Below the pieces are notes generated by a model, which saw only the letters and a program-made list of their open reading frames with translations, searched no databases and had not been told where the DNA came from. A program made the translations under genes and the position numbers. 64,000 bases of DNA from NCBI GenBank assembly GCA_023382435.1, contig JAHDVS010000009.1:20299-84298 (forward strand), given 5' to 3'. The DNA comes from Thermoleophilia bacterium (GTDB taxonomy: Bacteria > Actinomycetota > Thermoleophilia > Gaiellales > Gaiellaceae). Shown in pieces: positions 57,433 through 64,000 of this stretch. The stretch's first letter is position 1, and every line of letters starts with the position of its first letter.

Positions 57433-58109
57433 GCGAAGACGTGCGCCTCGAGCGTCGTGTCGTAGTCGGCGCGCGGGCCGTCGAAGACGAGCTCTCCGGC
57501 CCGCAGGACGCAGACCCGGTCGGCAAACCGCTCGAGCTCCTCGAGGTTCTGCGTCACGAACACCACCGCCCCGCCGCGGTCGCGCGTGCGCGTCGCGAGC
57601 TCCCAGAGCCTCCGGCGCTGCCTGGGATCGAGAGCGGCGGTCGGCTCGTCGAGCAGGAGCACGTCGGGCTCCGCGAGCAGCGCGATCGCCAGGTTGAGGC
57701 GCTGCTGGTTGCCGATCGAGAGGTGCGCAGCAGGGCGGTCGTCAGCCGGCAGCTCGACGGCGTCGACCAGCCGGGCAGCGGCTGCCGCGGGCTCTGCCAC
57801 CCCTTCGAGGCGGGCGAACAGCTCGAGGTTCTCGCGGGCCGAGAGCCGCCCGTACTGCGCCGGGCGCTGTGGCACCCAGCCGATCCGAGCCGGCGGATCC
57901 CCGGGCACCACGACCCCGCCGGTGGCCCGCAGCGCACCGGCGAGAATCGCGACGAGTGTCGACTTCCCGGCACCGTTGGGGCCGATCACCGCCACGAGCT
58001 CGCCGCCGACGACGTCGAAGTCGGTCGGCGCAAGCGCGACGTGGCGCCCGTAGCGGCGCGTCACGCCGCGGGCCGACAGCAGCGTCCGTCGAGCTACGGA
58101 AGCCGGCAT
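57429..58109 (-). CDS. ABC exporter ATPase with non-canonical motifs
   Basis: A 226-residue ATPase. Walker A is GPNGAGKST (residues 43-51) and Walker B VLLLDEP (150-156) with D-loop AALD. The signature is LSIGNQQR instead of LSGGQ, and the H-loop reads FVTQNLEE with Gln at residue 187 where His is expected. These changes may slow or alter ATP hydrolysis. ATG 58109 starts the protein. A TACCAT box at 58136-58141 overlaps, back to back, the box of the divergent LytM gene. Confidence 0.82.
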   Translation of the reverse strand: MPASVARRTLLSARGVTRRYGRHVALAPTDFDVVGGELVAVIGPNGAGKSTLVAILAGALRATGGVVVPGDPPARIGWVPQRPAQYGRLSARENLELFARLEGVAEPAAAAARLVDAVELPADDRPAAHLSIGNQQRLNLAIALLAEPDVLLLDEPTAALDPRQRRRLWELATRTRDRGGAVVFVTQNLEELERFADRVCVLRAGELVFDGPRADYDTTLEAHVFA

Positions 58110-58135
58110 GCGCCTCGCTCGGTCACCGACGGGGC

Positions 58136-58141
58136 ATGGTA
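58136..58141 (-). promoter_or_regulatory. Candidate -10 box (TACCAT) of the ABC/hemB/hemL operon
   Basis: On the minus strand TACCAT lies 26 nt before the ATG at 58109 and 9 nt before a GTG (58126) that opens a 10-codon frame. It shares two bases with the plus-strand box at 58140. Confidence 0.35.
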
Positions 58142-58145
58142 CCGT
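58140..58145 (+). promoter_or_regulatory. Candidate -10 box (TACCGT) of the LytM-like gene
   Basis: TACCGT ends 7 nt before ATG 58153. Confidence 0.45.
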
Positions 58146-58152
58146 CAGACGG

Positions 58153-58932
58153 ATGGCCCGGCCCCAGGCCTCCGGCCTCGTCGCGCACGGGGACGTTCGT
58201 ATGCGGGCCCGCGCGCGGGCCCGTCGGCTTCGCCGTCTCGCCATCGTCGCGCTGAGCGTGGCGATCGCGGTGCCGATCGCCACGCTCGCACTCGACTCGG
58301 GCTCCGCCTCCCGCCCGGTCCCCGTGCCGGCCGCGGAGCGCCTCCTGCCGGCGGGCCCGCCGAGCCCGACCGTGCTCGCGCTGCTCGGCTCCGTGCGGAT
58401 CCACCTGCCGATCGAAGCGAGCCGCGTCACGGCGATCGGCTACCACGCTGTCGGGCAGGGTGCTCTCGAGCTCGACCCGGTGGGCACACAGGCCAATGCG
58501 GGGCTGCTCACCCGGATCGTCAACCGCTTCTTCGGCGATGGCTCGGGCGGCGTGCGCTACTACCTGCTCGGAGGCGAGACCGGGCCCGCCACCGCCGGGC
58601 TCGACGTCGGCGCGCCCGTAGGGACCGATGTCTACGCGCCCGTGGACGGTACCGTCGCTGCGATCTCAGACCGGATCGTCTCCGGGGCCGCGCACGGGGT
58701 GCGCATCGACATCCAGCCGACCGGCAGCCCTGGGCTCGTCGTGTCCGTGCTGAACCTCTCGGCGGACGAGGCCCTGAGCGTCGGCTCCACCGTCGCCCGC
58801 TCGAAGACGAAGCTCGGCCGCGTGGTCGATCTCTCGACCGTCGAGACCTCGGCGCTCGCTCGCCACACGCACGACCTCGGCCACCACGTGCACCTCGAGG
58901 TGCACCCGACCGCGAACCTCTCGCTTCCCTAG
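58153..58932 (+). CDS. LytM/M23-like protein lacking one zinc ligand
   Basis: A 259-residue protein. A basic N-terminus and one transmembrane or signal helix (about residues 29-47) are followed by an M23-like domain: TAGLDVGAPVGTDVYAPVDG near residue 155 and HTHDLGHHVHLEVHP near the C-terminus. In active M23 peptidases the first motif is HxxxD; here the His is replaced (GPATAGLD), while the second HxH is kept. So it is probably non-catalytic, like the LytM activators (EnvC/NlpD-like), or it binds glycans. ATG 58153 is supported by the TACCGT box. Its stop is 2 nt from the CTG start of the next gene. Confidence 0.75.
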   Translation: MARPQASGLVAHGDVRMRARARARRLRRLAIVALSVAIAVPIATLALDSGSASRPVPVPAAERLLPAGPPSPTVLALLGSVRIHLPIEASRVTAIGYHAVGQGALELDPVGTQANAGLLTRIVNRFFGDGSGGVRYYLLGGETGPATAGLDVGAPVGTDVYAPVDGTVAAISDRIVSGAAHGVRIDIQPTGSPGLVVSVLNLSADEALSVGSTVARSKTKLGRVVDLSTVETSALARHTHDLGHHVHLEVHPTANLSLP

Positions 58933-58934
58933 CC

Positions 58935-59717
58935 CTGCGGGTCCTCTTCATTGCGGACGTGTTCGGCGCTCCCGGCCGGCGAGCCGTCGAGGCACGGCTG
59001 CCGGCGTTGCGCGACGAGCTCGAGATCGACTTCTGCGTCGTCAACGGCGAGAACGCGGCTGACGGAGCCGGCCTGACCGCGAAGCTCGCTACCCTGCTCC
59101 TCTCCCGCGGCGCGGACGTCGTGACGACCGGAAACCACGTCTGGCGCCGGCGCGACCTGATGCCCCTGCTTCGCACCTCCCCGCGGATCTTGCGGCCCGC
59201 GAACATGGGCGGTCCCGGCGCGCCCGGGCGGGGAACGACGGTCGTGCCGGCCGCGGACGGCACCCCGGTGGCGGTGATCAACCTGCTCGGCGACCTGTTC
59301 ATGGGGAGCTACGCGCACCCCTTCCCGCTCGCGGAGCAGCTCGTCGCGGACGCGTTGTCCGAGGCTCCGGTCGTGCTCGTCGACTTCCACGCCGAGGCGA
59401 CGAGCGAGAAGATCGCGCTGGCGCGGCTCCTCGACGGCCGTGCGACTGCCGTGATCGGCACGCATACGCACGTGCAGACGAACGACGCCCGCGTCCTCCC
59501 GGGCGGGACCGCCGCGCTCACCGACGCGGGGATGACCGGTCCTCACGACTCGGTGATCGGCGTCGCCGCCGAGCTCGCGATCGAGCGGATGCGCACCGGC
59601 CTGCCCGTCCGTTTCCATCCCGCCGATGGCGGGGTGCGGATCGAGGGCGCGCTCGTCGAGTGCGGCGCGGACGGGCGGGCTACCGCCTGCGAGACGGTTC
59701 GCGTCGAGGTGCCATAG
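58935..59717 (+). CDS. YmdB-family metallophosphoesterase, apparent CTG start
   Basis: A 260-residue protein whose reading LRVLFIADVFGAPGRRAVE matches the YmdB start M-R-x-L-F-I-G-D-V-x-G. Metal ligands are in DVFG, VVNGENAADG near residue 36, TTGNHVWRR near residue 64, FHAEATSEK near residue 151 and GTHTHVQTND near residue 174. YmdB proteins hydrolyse 2',3'-cyclic nucleotides. No ATG, GTG or TTG occurs in frame where the family start falls; CTG 58935 gives the correct length (Bacillus YmdB is about 264 residues). GTG 58959 would delete the first metal ligand. It is coupled to the LytM-like gene. Confidence 0.8.
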   Translation: MRVLFIADVFGAPGRRAVEARLPALRDELEIDFCVVNGENAADGAGLTAKLATLLLSRGADVVTTGNHVWRRRDLMPLLRTSPRILRPANMGGPGAPGRGTTVVPAADGTPVAVINLLGDLFMGSYAHPFPLAEQLVADALSEAPVVLVDFHAEATSEKIALARLLDGRATAVIGTHTHVQTNDARVLPGGTAALTDAGMTGPHDSVIGVAAELAIERMRTGLPVRFHPADGGVRIEGALVECGADGRATACETVRVEVP

Positions 59718-60921
59718 CCGCGACGAGCACGGCCGCCAGGCCGACGAGCACGACGTTTCGCGCGAGCAGGAGCCAGGTCTCGCCGGGGGCGAGCGCCACG
59801 AGATCCCAGTACCCGGTCGGGAACCAGAGCCGGGTGAGAAGGAGCGCCGCGAGCAGGAGCGCCGAGGCCGCGGCCCCCCACTTGCCGAGAGCCATGGGCA
59901 CGAGCGGCACGAGCCAGATCAGAAACTGGGGCGAGAGCACCTTGCCGAACGCCACGAACGCGGCGGCAGCCGCGGCGCTGGCGGCCAGAAGCCCGGCGGC
60001 GTCGTTGCGGCGCAGCACGAACAAGAGCGAGATGCCCGCGATGGCCGCCAGCTGGAGCGCGGTCTGGGCGGCGGCGACCGCATCGGGGAGGCCACCGACG
60101 AGGTTCTGCGAGCCGTAGCTCGAGACGATCGTCGGCTCGTACCAGCCCGCCCGGTGCGCCGCCAGGAGCAGCGAGGAGCCGAGGCTCTCGATCTGGAGCG
60201 GCCGGCCGGTCTGGCGCTCGAGCGCGTCCGCGAGCCCGCCGGGCGCGAGGGCAAGGAACGGGAGCAGGCAGGCGGCGAGCACGAGCGCGAAGACGCCGAG
60301 GCAGGCGGCGGCCCGGCGTCCGCCGCTGCGACGAGCCACGTACGTGAGCGCGAGCGGCGCCAGCACCACCGGGTAGAGCTTGGCCGCGACGGCGAGCGCG
60401 AGCAGGCCGAGCCCCAGCCGCTCGCGCCCCCCGGCGAGCGCCGCGAGCGCTCCGGCGACGAGCAGAGCCGGCCAGAGATCGAAGCGCGTGAGGACGACCG
60501 ACCCGAGCGCGAGCGGAGCGACGCCGGCGACGGCGGCCGCGGCGGCGAGCTTCGGCGTCGAGGCGCCCGCGAAGCCGAGCGCGAGCACGGCCAGGGCGAC
60601 CGCGGCGGCGCCGCAGAGCACCATCAGGAGCTCGAAGGCGACCCGGTAGTCGTCCGCGGGCGCGAGCGAGGGCAGCAGGAAGACCGGGAGGGCCCCGGGC
60701 GGGTACTCGAGCTCGAAGTCCCGATAGGGGACGCGCCCGTCGAGCATCGCGTCGCCGTAGCCCTGGTAGACCGGCGTGTCGACGATCTCGTAGCTGTCGA
60801 GCGGCCCCGCGTGGAGCAGCAGGAAGCAGGCGGCGAAGAGCGCGGCGCCGAGCGCGGCGATCACGGCCGCGCGGCCCGCGTCAGGCGCTCGCGCCGACCA
60901 GCTCTCGGAGCTCGCGCTCAT
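59680..60921 (-). CDS. GT87-like membrane glycosyltransferase (DUF2029)
   Basis: A 413-residue protein with about 10-11 transmembrane helices. The first periplasmic loop has VPYRDFELEYPPGALPVF near residue 64, which carries the acidic motif of GT-C enzymes, and AAKLYPVVLAPLAL near residue 188 is characteristic of GT87 alpha-mannosyltransferase-like proteins. It would use a polyprenyl-phosphate sugar outside the membrane. ATG 60921 overlaps the upstream gene by 41 nt; GTG 60864 is an alternative start without overlap. Confidence 0.75.
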   Translation of the reverse strand: MSASSESWSARAPDAGRAAVIAALGAALFAACFLLLHAGPLDSYEIVDTPVYQGYGDAMLDGRVPYRDFELEYPPGALPVFLLPSLAPADDYRVAFELLMVLCGAAAVALAVLALGFAGASTPKLAAAAAVAGVAPLALGSVVLTRFDLWPALLVAGALAALAGGRERLGLGLLALAVAAKLYPVVLAPLALTYVARRSGGRRAAACLGVFALVLAACLLPFLALAPGGLADALERQTGRPLQIESLGSSLLLAAHRAGWYEPTIVSSYGSQNLVGGLPDAVAAAQTALQLAAIAGISLLFVLRRNDAAGLLAASAAAAAAFVAFGKVLSPQFLIWLVPLVPMALGKWGAAASALLLAALLLTRLWFPTGYWDLVALAPGETWLLLARNVVLVGLAAVLVAAMAPRREPSRRR

Positions 60922-62677
60922 CGATCTCCGTCGCGGCCTGGTCCTGCCGGGTCGCGGGCGCGTAGAGGGCGAAGGCGGCGAAGGGCAGGAACCACGGCAG
61001 GTAGAGGTAGAACCAGTGGGTGAGCACGAGCTGGAAGCCGACGAGGAGGGCGGCTGAGAGCGCGGCGAGCTGGAGCGGCGACTTCCGCCGCGGGCGGAAC
61101 GCGAGTGCCAGCGCGCCCGCGACCAGCGCGGCCTTCAGCCCCGTCTGGACGGTTCCGAGGTCGGGGTAGCCCGGGTACTCGCCCCAGTTCCAGACCGAGA
61201 ACGGGGAGTCGCGCCCGAGCTGGAAGCCGAACGTGCGGTCCCAGAACACCCTGGCCGCGTGCACCGGGTCGGGCTCGAGCAGGAGAACCCAGAAGCCGAG
61301 CACGGTTGCGAGCGCGAAGCCGCCGGCGAAGAGGACGACCGCGCGCGGCCGCCGGAGGCCGTCGGGGTAGGAGGCCCAGAGCGGTACGAGCAGGAGCGAT
61401 GCGAACTTGGCCCACGAGGCCAGCCCCGTGAACAGGCCTCGGGCCGGAGCCGACGTGACGAGCCAGAAGCCGAAGATCAGGATCGCCGGCAGGATCGCGT
61501 CGTTCGAGTTCGAGCTGGACACGTACTGCGTGAACGGGTACGCGGCCCACGCGAACGGCAGCGTCGCCGCCAGCCGCCCCCGGCCGAAGCGCCAGCCCAC
61601 GAGCGCGAGGCCGATCAGCGCGAGGCTGTCGAAGAGCAGCGCCGTGAAGTGGGCGGCCGGGAGCGAGTCCCACTTGCCGCTCCAGCCGTAGGCCAGGTAG
61701 CCGGGGATGTAGGCGATGTACGTGATCGGGCCGTAGGTATCCCCCCGGTCGTTCGCGGACTCGCAGCGTCCGTTCGTCTGGATCCGGTCGCGCACGTTGC
61801 CGTTGACGTCGGGCGGGCCGCACTCCTCCCCCTCGTGGACGGGCATGTGCCCGTACGGCATCTCGCCCGCCGACACGATCCGCTGGGCGCCGATCACGCT
61901 CGCGTAGCCGACGTCGATCACGTTCGACGCCTCGACGTTGAGACCGATCCGAAACCCCGCCAGGAAGACCGTCACGGCCGCGAGCACCCAGACCGGCCAC
62001 AGGGGCCGCGACCCGTCGTCGCGGCGGGTGCCGCGGACGCCGATCCATGCCATCCGGCCGAGCACGTAGACGAGCGGCGGATAGGCGAGCGGCACCGACA
62101 GGAAGATCTGCCCGTCGTTGAAGAACCACCAGGAGGCCGCGAACGAGAGCAGGACGACGAGGTCGAGGTTGCGCATCGAGAGCGGCCGTCGCAGGTTGGC
62201 GAGCCCCAGGAAGAAGACCGCGCAGAGCGGCCACCAGATCGCGGAATCGTTGATCTTGCGGCCGAACGCGCCGTCGTAGCCTCGCGCCATCGTCCACGCG
62301 ACCTGGGGGCCTGTCCAGGCCTCGGTCACCTGCCTCGTCGTGTCGTCGACCTTCGCGAGCGCGATCTGGCCCGCGTCAGGCAGGTCCGACCAGACCTTGA
62401 CCGTCCAGGCGCGCTTGTCGCCGTCGAACGTGGCGCGCTTCGTCAGACCCTCGGTCGGGTAGCGACCGACCCAGTCGCGGACTTTCGGGCTCGCGAGCGC
62501 GAGCTCGATCGCCCGCTCATCGTTCAGCACGGGCTCGGCCGGCACCGGCACGAACGGCGTGTCCACGAGCTGCCCCTCCGCGTCGTAGACCGGCGCCGTG
62601 GGCGCTGGCGCGGCAACGGAGGCGGGGACGCAGCAGAGGACGAGGGCCGCCGCGAGGATCGTGAGCGGGCGGCGCAC
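60881..62677 (-). CDS. Membrane glycosyltransferase with an N-terminal PepSY-like external domain
   Basis: A 598-residue protein. A signal-like helix (ILAAALVLCCVPASVAA) is followed by about 110 external residues with DERAIELALASPKVRDWVGRY and KRAWTVKVWSDLPDAGQIALA, which look like a PepSY-type fold. Then come 11-12 transmembrane helices. External loops contain GDTYGPITYIAYIPGYL near residue 315 and SSSNSNDAILPAILI near residue 385, typical of GT-C/GT87-related proteins. GTG 62677 has an AGGAG site just upstream that includes the GtrA stop region. Sugar and acceptor are unknown. Confidence 0.7.
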   Translation of the reverse strand: MRRPLTILAAALVLCCVPASVAAPAPTAPVYDAEGQLVDTPFVPVPAEPVLNDERAIELALASPKVRDWVGRYPTEGLTKRATFDGDKRAWTVKVWSDLPDAGQIALAKVDDTTRQVTEAWTGPQVAWTMARGYDGAFGRKINDSAIWWPLCAVFFLGLANLRRPLSMRNLDLVVLLSFAASWWFFNDGQIFLSVPLAYPPLVYVLGRMAWIGVRGTRRDDGSRPLWPVWVLAAVTVFLAGFRIGLNVEASNVIDVGYASVIGAQRIVSAGEMPYGHMPVHEGEECGPPDVNGNVRDRIQTNGRCESANDRGDTYGPITYIAYIPGYLAYGWSGKWDSLPAAHFTALLFDSLALIGLALVGWRFGRGRLAATLPFAWAAYPFTQYVSSSNSNDAILPAILIFGFWLVTSAPARGLFTGLASWAKFASLLLVPLWASYPDGLRRPRAVVLFAGGFALATVLGFWVLLLEPDPVHAARVFWDRTFGFQLGRDSPFSVWNWGEYPGYPDLGTVQTGLKAALVAGALALAFRPRRKSPLQLAALSAALLVGFQLVLTHWFYLYLPWFLPFAAFALYAPATRQDQAATEIDERELRELVGASA

Positions 62678-62684
62678 CGTGCTC

Positions 62685-63134
62685 CTAGGGCCGAAACGAC
62701 CAGAGCTTGTTGCCGAGGAAGGACAGGGGCGTGACGAGCACGATCGCCGCGGCCTGCGCGGGGACTTTGGGGATCCCGAGCGCCACGAGCGCCGCGAGCG
62801 CCGCGAGGTTCGCACCGAGCGCGACCGTGGACACCGTGAGGAAGCGGGCGCCCTGGAGCACGAGGTGGCCCCGCTCGCGGCGGAAGGTCCAGAGACGGTT
62901 CCACGCGTAGTTGTTGGTGACCGCGACGGCGAACGAGGCGATCGCCGCCAGGAGGAAGTGGACACCCGCCGCGTGCACGAGGACGGCGTAGATGCCCAGG
63001 TTGACGGCGTAGCCGCTGGCGCCGACGAGGCAGAACTTGAGCAGCTGCACCCAGTTGCCAGGCCGGCGCGCTCCGATCCGCGCCCGAACCGCGAGGGCCG
63101 AGAGTCGCGGGGTCAGCTCGGACGCGCGCGCCAC
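62685..63134 (-). CDS. GtrA-family small membrane protein
   Basis: A 149-residue protein with four transmembrane helices: LLKFCLVGASGYAVNLGIYAVL, the FAVAVTNNYAWNRLWTFRRE loop (diagnostic for GtrA), and PLSFLGNKLWSF at the end. GtrA proteins help flip polyprenyl-phosphate sugars across the membrane, which fits the two following membrane glycosyltransferases. GTG 63134 was chosen because a TAACCT box lies 7 nt upstream and the length then matches the family; the frame is open to 63254 and beyond. Confidence 0.85.
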   Translation of the reverse strand: MARASELTPRLSALAVRARIGARRPGNWVQLLKFCLVGASGYAVNLGIYAVLVHAAGVHFLLAAIASFAVAVTNNYAWNRLWTFRRERGHLVLQGARFLTVSTVALGANLAALAALVALGIPKVPAQAAAIVLVTPLSFLGNKLWSFRP

Positions 63135-63141
63135 GCGCCAT

Positions 63142-63147
63142 AGGTTA
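63142..63147 (-). promoter_or_regulatory. Candidate -10 box (TAACCT) of the GtrA operon
   Basis: On the minus strand TAACCT is 7 nt before GTG 63134. Confidence 0.45.
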
Positions 63148-63405
63148 GAGCGCCGGCGCACACCGGGGCCCCCGGGCCCCGAGCCCTTCGGCGCCCGCCA
63201 GCGGCAGGGAGCCGAACGCGTGACCGCCGGGCCTTCGGGCGTGGTCACGATCACCTCGAGCCGCTCGCCGAGTGGCGCAAGCTGCGCGTAGAGGGCGGCG
63301 GGGCGCCTGGGGCGGCAGCCGCGCGACGACGATCGAATCGAGCGGGGCCAGCGCCGGTTGACTGCGGGGCGTCCGCTGCGTGAGCGACGGACGACGCCAC
63401 TCCAT
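63145..63405 (-). pseudogene. Possible decayed gene fragment in the 445-nt gap before GtrA
   Basis: The 63135-63579 gap has no intact gene. On the minus strand one frame reads QPALAPLDSIVVARLPPQAP, then the coding-like reading moves to another frame (AALYAQLAPLGERLEVIVTT) and returns to the first as HAFGSLPLAGAEGLGARG before a TAA. Natural-looking protein text that changes frame twice suggests two small indels in an old gene, or sequencing errors. I do not recognise the family. Confidence 0.25.
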
Positions 63406-63579
63406 GCGAATCCGACGGTGCCCGAGGATCACGGCTACACTGGAAATTAGCGCGTTGGCTCTAGCTGTTGAAGCCGCCGAGGCTCTAGCACTTTCCTCTC
63501 CGACTGTGACCCCTGGCCTGACCGCCGCAGTGCGCCGATTCGAGCGCTCTGCCCTGTACGACCACAGAAGGAGCATCAC
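63406..63579. other. Upstream region of the ABM-like gene
   Basis: No gene is visible. It is less GC-rich than its surroundings. A TACACT sequence at 63436-63441 could be a -10 element, but I see no convincing -35 partner. A strong AGAAGGAG ribosome binding site ends the region, so the gene at 63580 is transcribed with a leader. Confidence 0.3.
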
Positions 63580-63894
63580 ATGCATGCCACCATTCGTCGT
63601 TACGAAGGTGTCGACAGGACCCGCACGAACGAGGTCACCGGCAAGGTCAACGAGACGCTCATCCCTGAGCTTCGCAAGCTCCCCGGTTTCGCCGGCTACT
63701 ACCTGATCGAGGCCGGCAACGGCGTCTTCAGCTCGCTCGGCCTCTTCGAGACGCCCGAGCAGGCCGACGAGTCCACCAAGGTCGTCGCGAAGTGGATCAC
63801 CGACGAGAACTTCAGCACGGCGCTCCCCAACGCCCCGAAGATCACAAGCGGCAAGGTCGTTGCTCACAGCAACGGCGTCCCCGCCGTCGCCTAG
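63580..63894 (+). CDS. Small ABM-like (dimeric alpha-beta barrel) protein
   Basis: A 104-residue protein. MHATIRRYEGVDRTRTNEV, then IPELRKLPGFAGYYLIEAGNGVFSSLG and LFETPEQADESTKVVAKWI follow the beta-alpha-beta pattern of the antibiotic biosynthesis monooxygenase (ABM) fold. It lacks obvious heme or cofactor residues, so catalysis is uncertain. ATG 63580 has AGAAGGAG 6 nt upstream, one of the best ribosome binding sites in the window, and the gene is followed by a strong hairpin. This points to high expression of a stand-alone gene. Confidence 0.8.
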   Translation: MHATIRRYEGVDRTRTNEVTGKVNETLIPELRKLPGFAGYYLIEAGNGVFSSLGLFETPEQADESTKVVAKWITDENFSTALPNAPKITSGKVVAHSNGVPAVA

Positions 63895-63917
63895 CTCGAG
63901 CGTACTCCGCGTCACCG

Positions 63918-63950
63918 CTAGAGGGGCCCGGCCGCGCCGGACCCCTCTAG
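63918..63950. terminator. Strong hairpin, probably a bidirectional terminator
   Basis: Arms of 15 nt (63918-63932 and 63936-63950) pair with one mismatch around a 3-nt loop; the outer part is CTAGAGGGG/CCCCTCTAG. It starts 24 nt after the stop of the ABM-like gene. The T-tract is weak, as is common in high-GC actinobacteria. Confidence 0.75.
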
Positions 63951-63968
63951 ATGGTTGATTCCACGGGG

Positions 63969-64000
63969 TTAGGCGACATAGGCGACGAGCGAGCGGCTTG
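63969..64000 (-). CDS. Possible 3' end of a gene continuing past the right edge
   Basis: On the minus strand the edge frame reads SRSLVAYVA then TAA (63969-63971). The following hairpin would terminate it from this side. Only nine codons are visible, so this is a weak call. Confidence 0.3.
   Translation of the reverse strand, partial: SRSLVAYVA

Noticed and set aside
1..64000. CRISPR array, insertion sequence, phage or conjugation genes
   Set aside because: No regular repeats, transposase, integrase or terminal inverted repeats were seen; base composition looks even throughout.

Overview
The window is about 70% GC and carries roughly 62 protein genes at very high density. Many genes share 4-bp start/stop overlaps (ATGA or GTGA). 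I see no tRNA, rRNA, CRISPR array, insertion sequence or phage gene. Futalosine-type menaquinone synthesis, a Rieske/cytochrome b/cytochrome b-c complex, a UvrD2-like helicase with an HRDC-like tail, Zn-type HemB and GTG/TTG starts behind TAnnnT boxes all fit a high-GC aerobic actinobacterium. A deep branch such as Thermoleophilia is plausible, but this is inference and the sequence does not prove it.

Layout. (1) 1-21.7 kb is a surface-glycan region: a polysaccharide deacetylase cut by the left edge, five sulfotransferases, an acetyltransferase-like protein, GT2 and GT4 glycosyltransferases, an Arn-like set (sugar-nucleotide SDR, aminotransferase, polyprenyl-phosphate glycosyltransferase) with an ATP-grasp enzyme, a second ATP-grasp enzyme, a Wzx-type flippase, an O-antigen-ligase-like protein, a PGRP amidase, a PIG-L deacetylase and a beta-propeller protein. 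(2) 22.7-29.4 kb is one long minus-strand operon: NadB-like flavoprotein, two-subunit class I fumarase, phosphosulfolactate synthase (ComA), cysH, cysC, sat and a TauE/SafE exporter. (3) 29.4-33.1 kb holds an MFS exporter, an unknown protein, a LysR regulator and a membrane-anchored DsbA. (4) 33.2-42.3 kb has a second glycan module (initiating sugar transferase, DUF354, CapD/FlaA1-type dehydratase, aminotransferase), a UvrD helicase, DedA and a phosphodiester glycosidase-like protein. (5) 42.4-53.3 kb holds a CBS-domain pair and a minus-strand supra-operon in which Rieske, cytochrome b and cytochrome b/c are followed by ubiX, menG, a polyprenyl synthase, mqnE, a degenerate hydrolase, mqnA and mqnC; ubiD lies just upstream. 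(6) 53.3-58.1 kb holds hemL, hemB and an ABC-2 exporter. (7) 58.2-63.1 kb holds a degenerate LytM protein, a YmdB phosphodiesterase that apparently starts at CTG, two membrane glycosyltransferases and GtrA. (8) The right end carries a small ABM-like protein with a strong RBS and a terminator hairpin.

How the parts may work together. sat and cysC make PAPS, the donor needed by the five sulfotransferases, so a sulfated surface glycan is a reasonable hypothesis. CysH makes sulfite, which ComA can add to phosphoenolpyruvate; TauE/SafE could export a sulfur compound. The quinone operon couples the making of menaquinone to the complex that oxidises menaquinol, with heme genes beside it.

The most striking regulatory feature is a TAnnnT box 6-10 nt before the start codon of at least 19 genes on both strands. 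This is the layout of leaderless transcription, and it helps choose starts for several genes here. Gene ends and functions are inferred from sequence reading alone.
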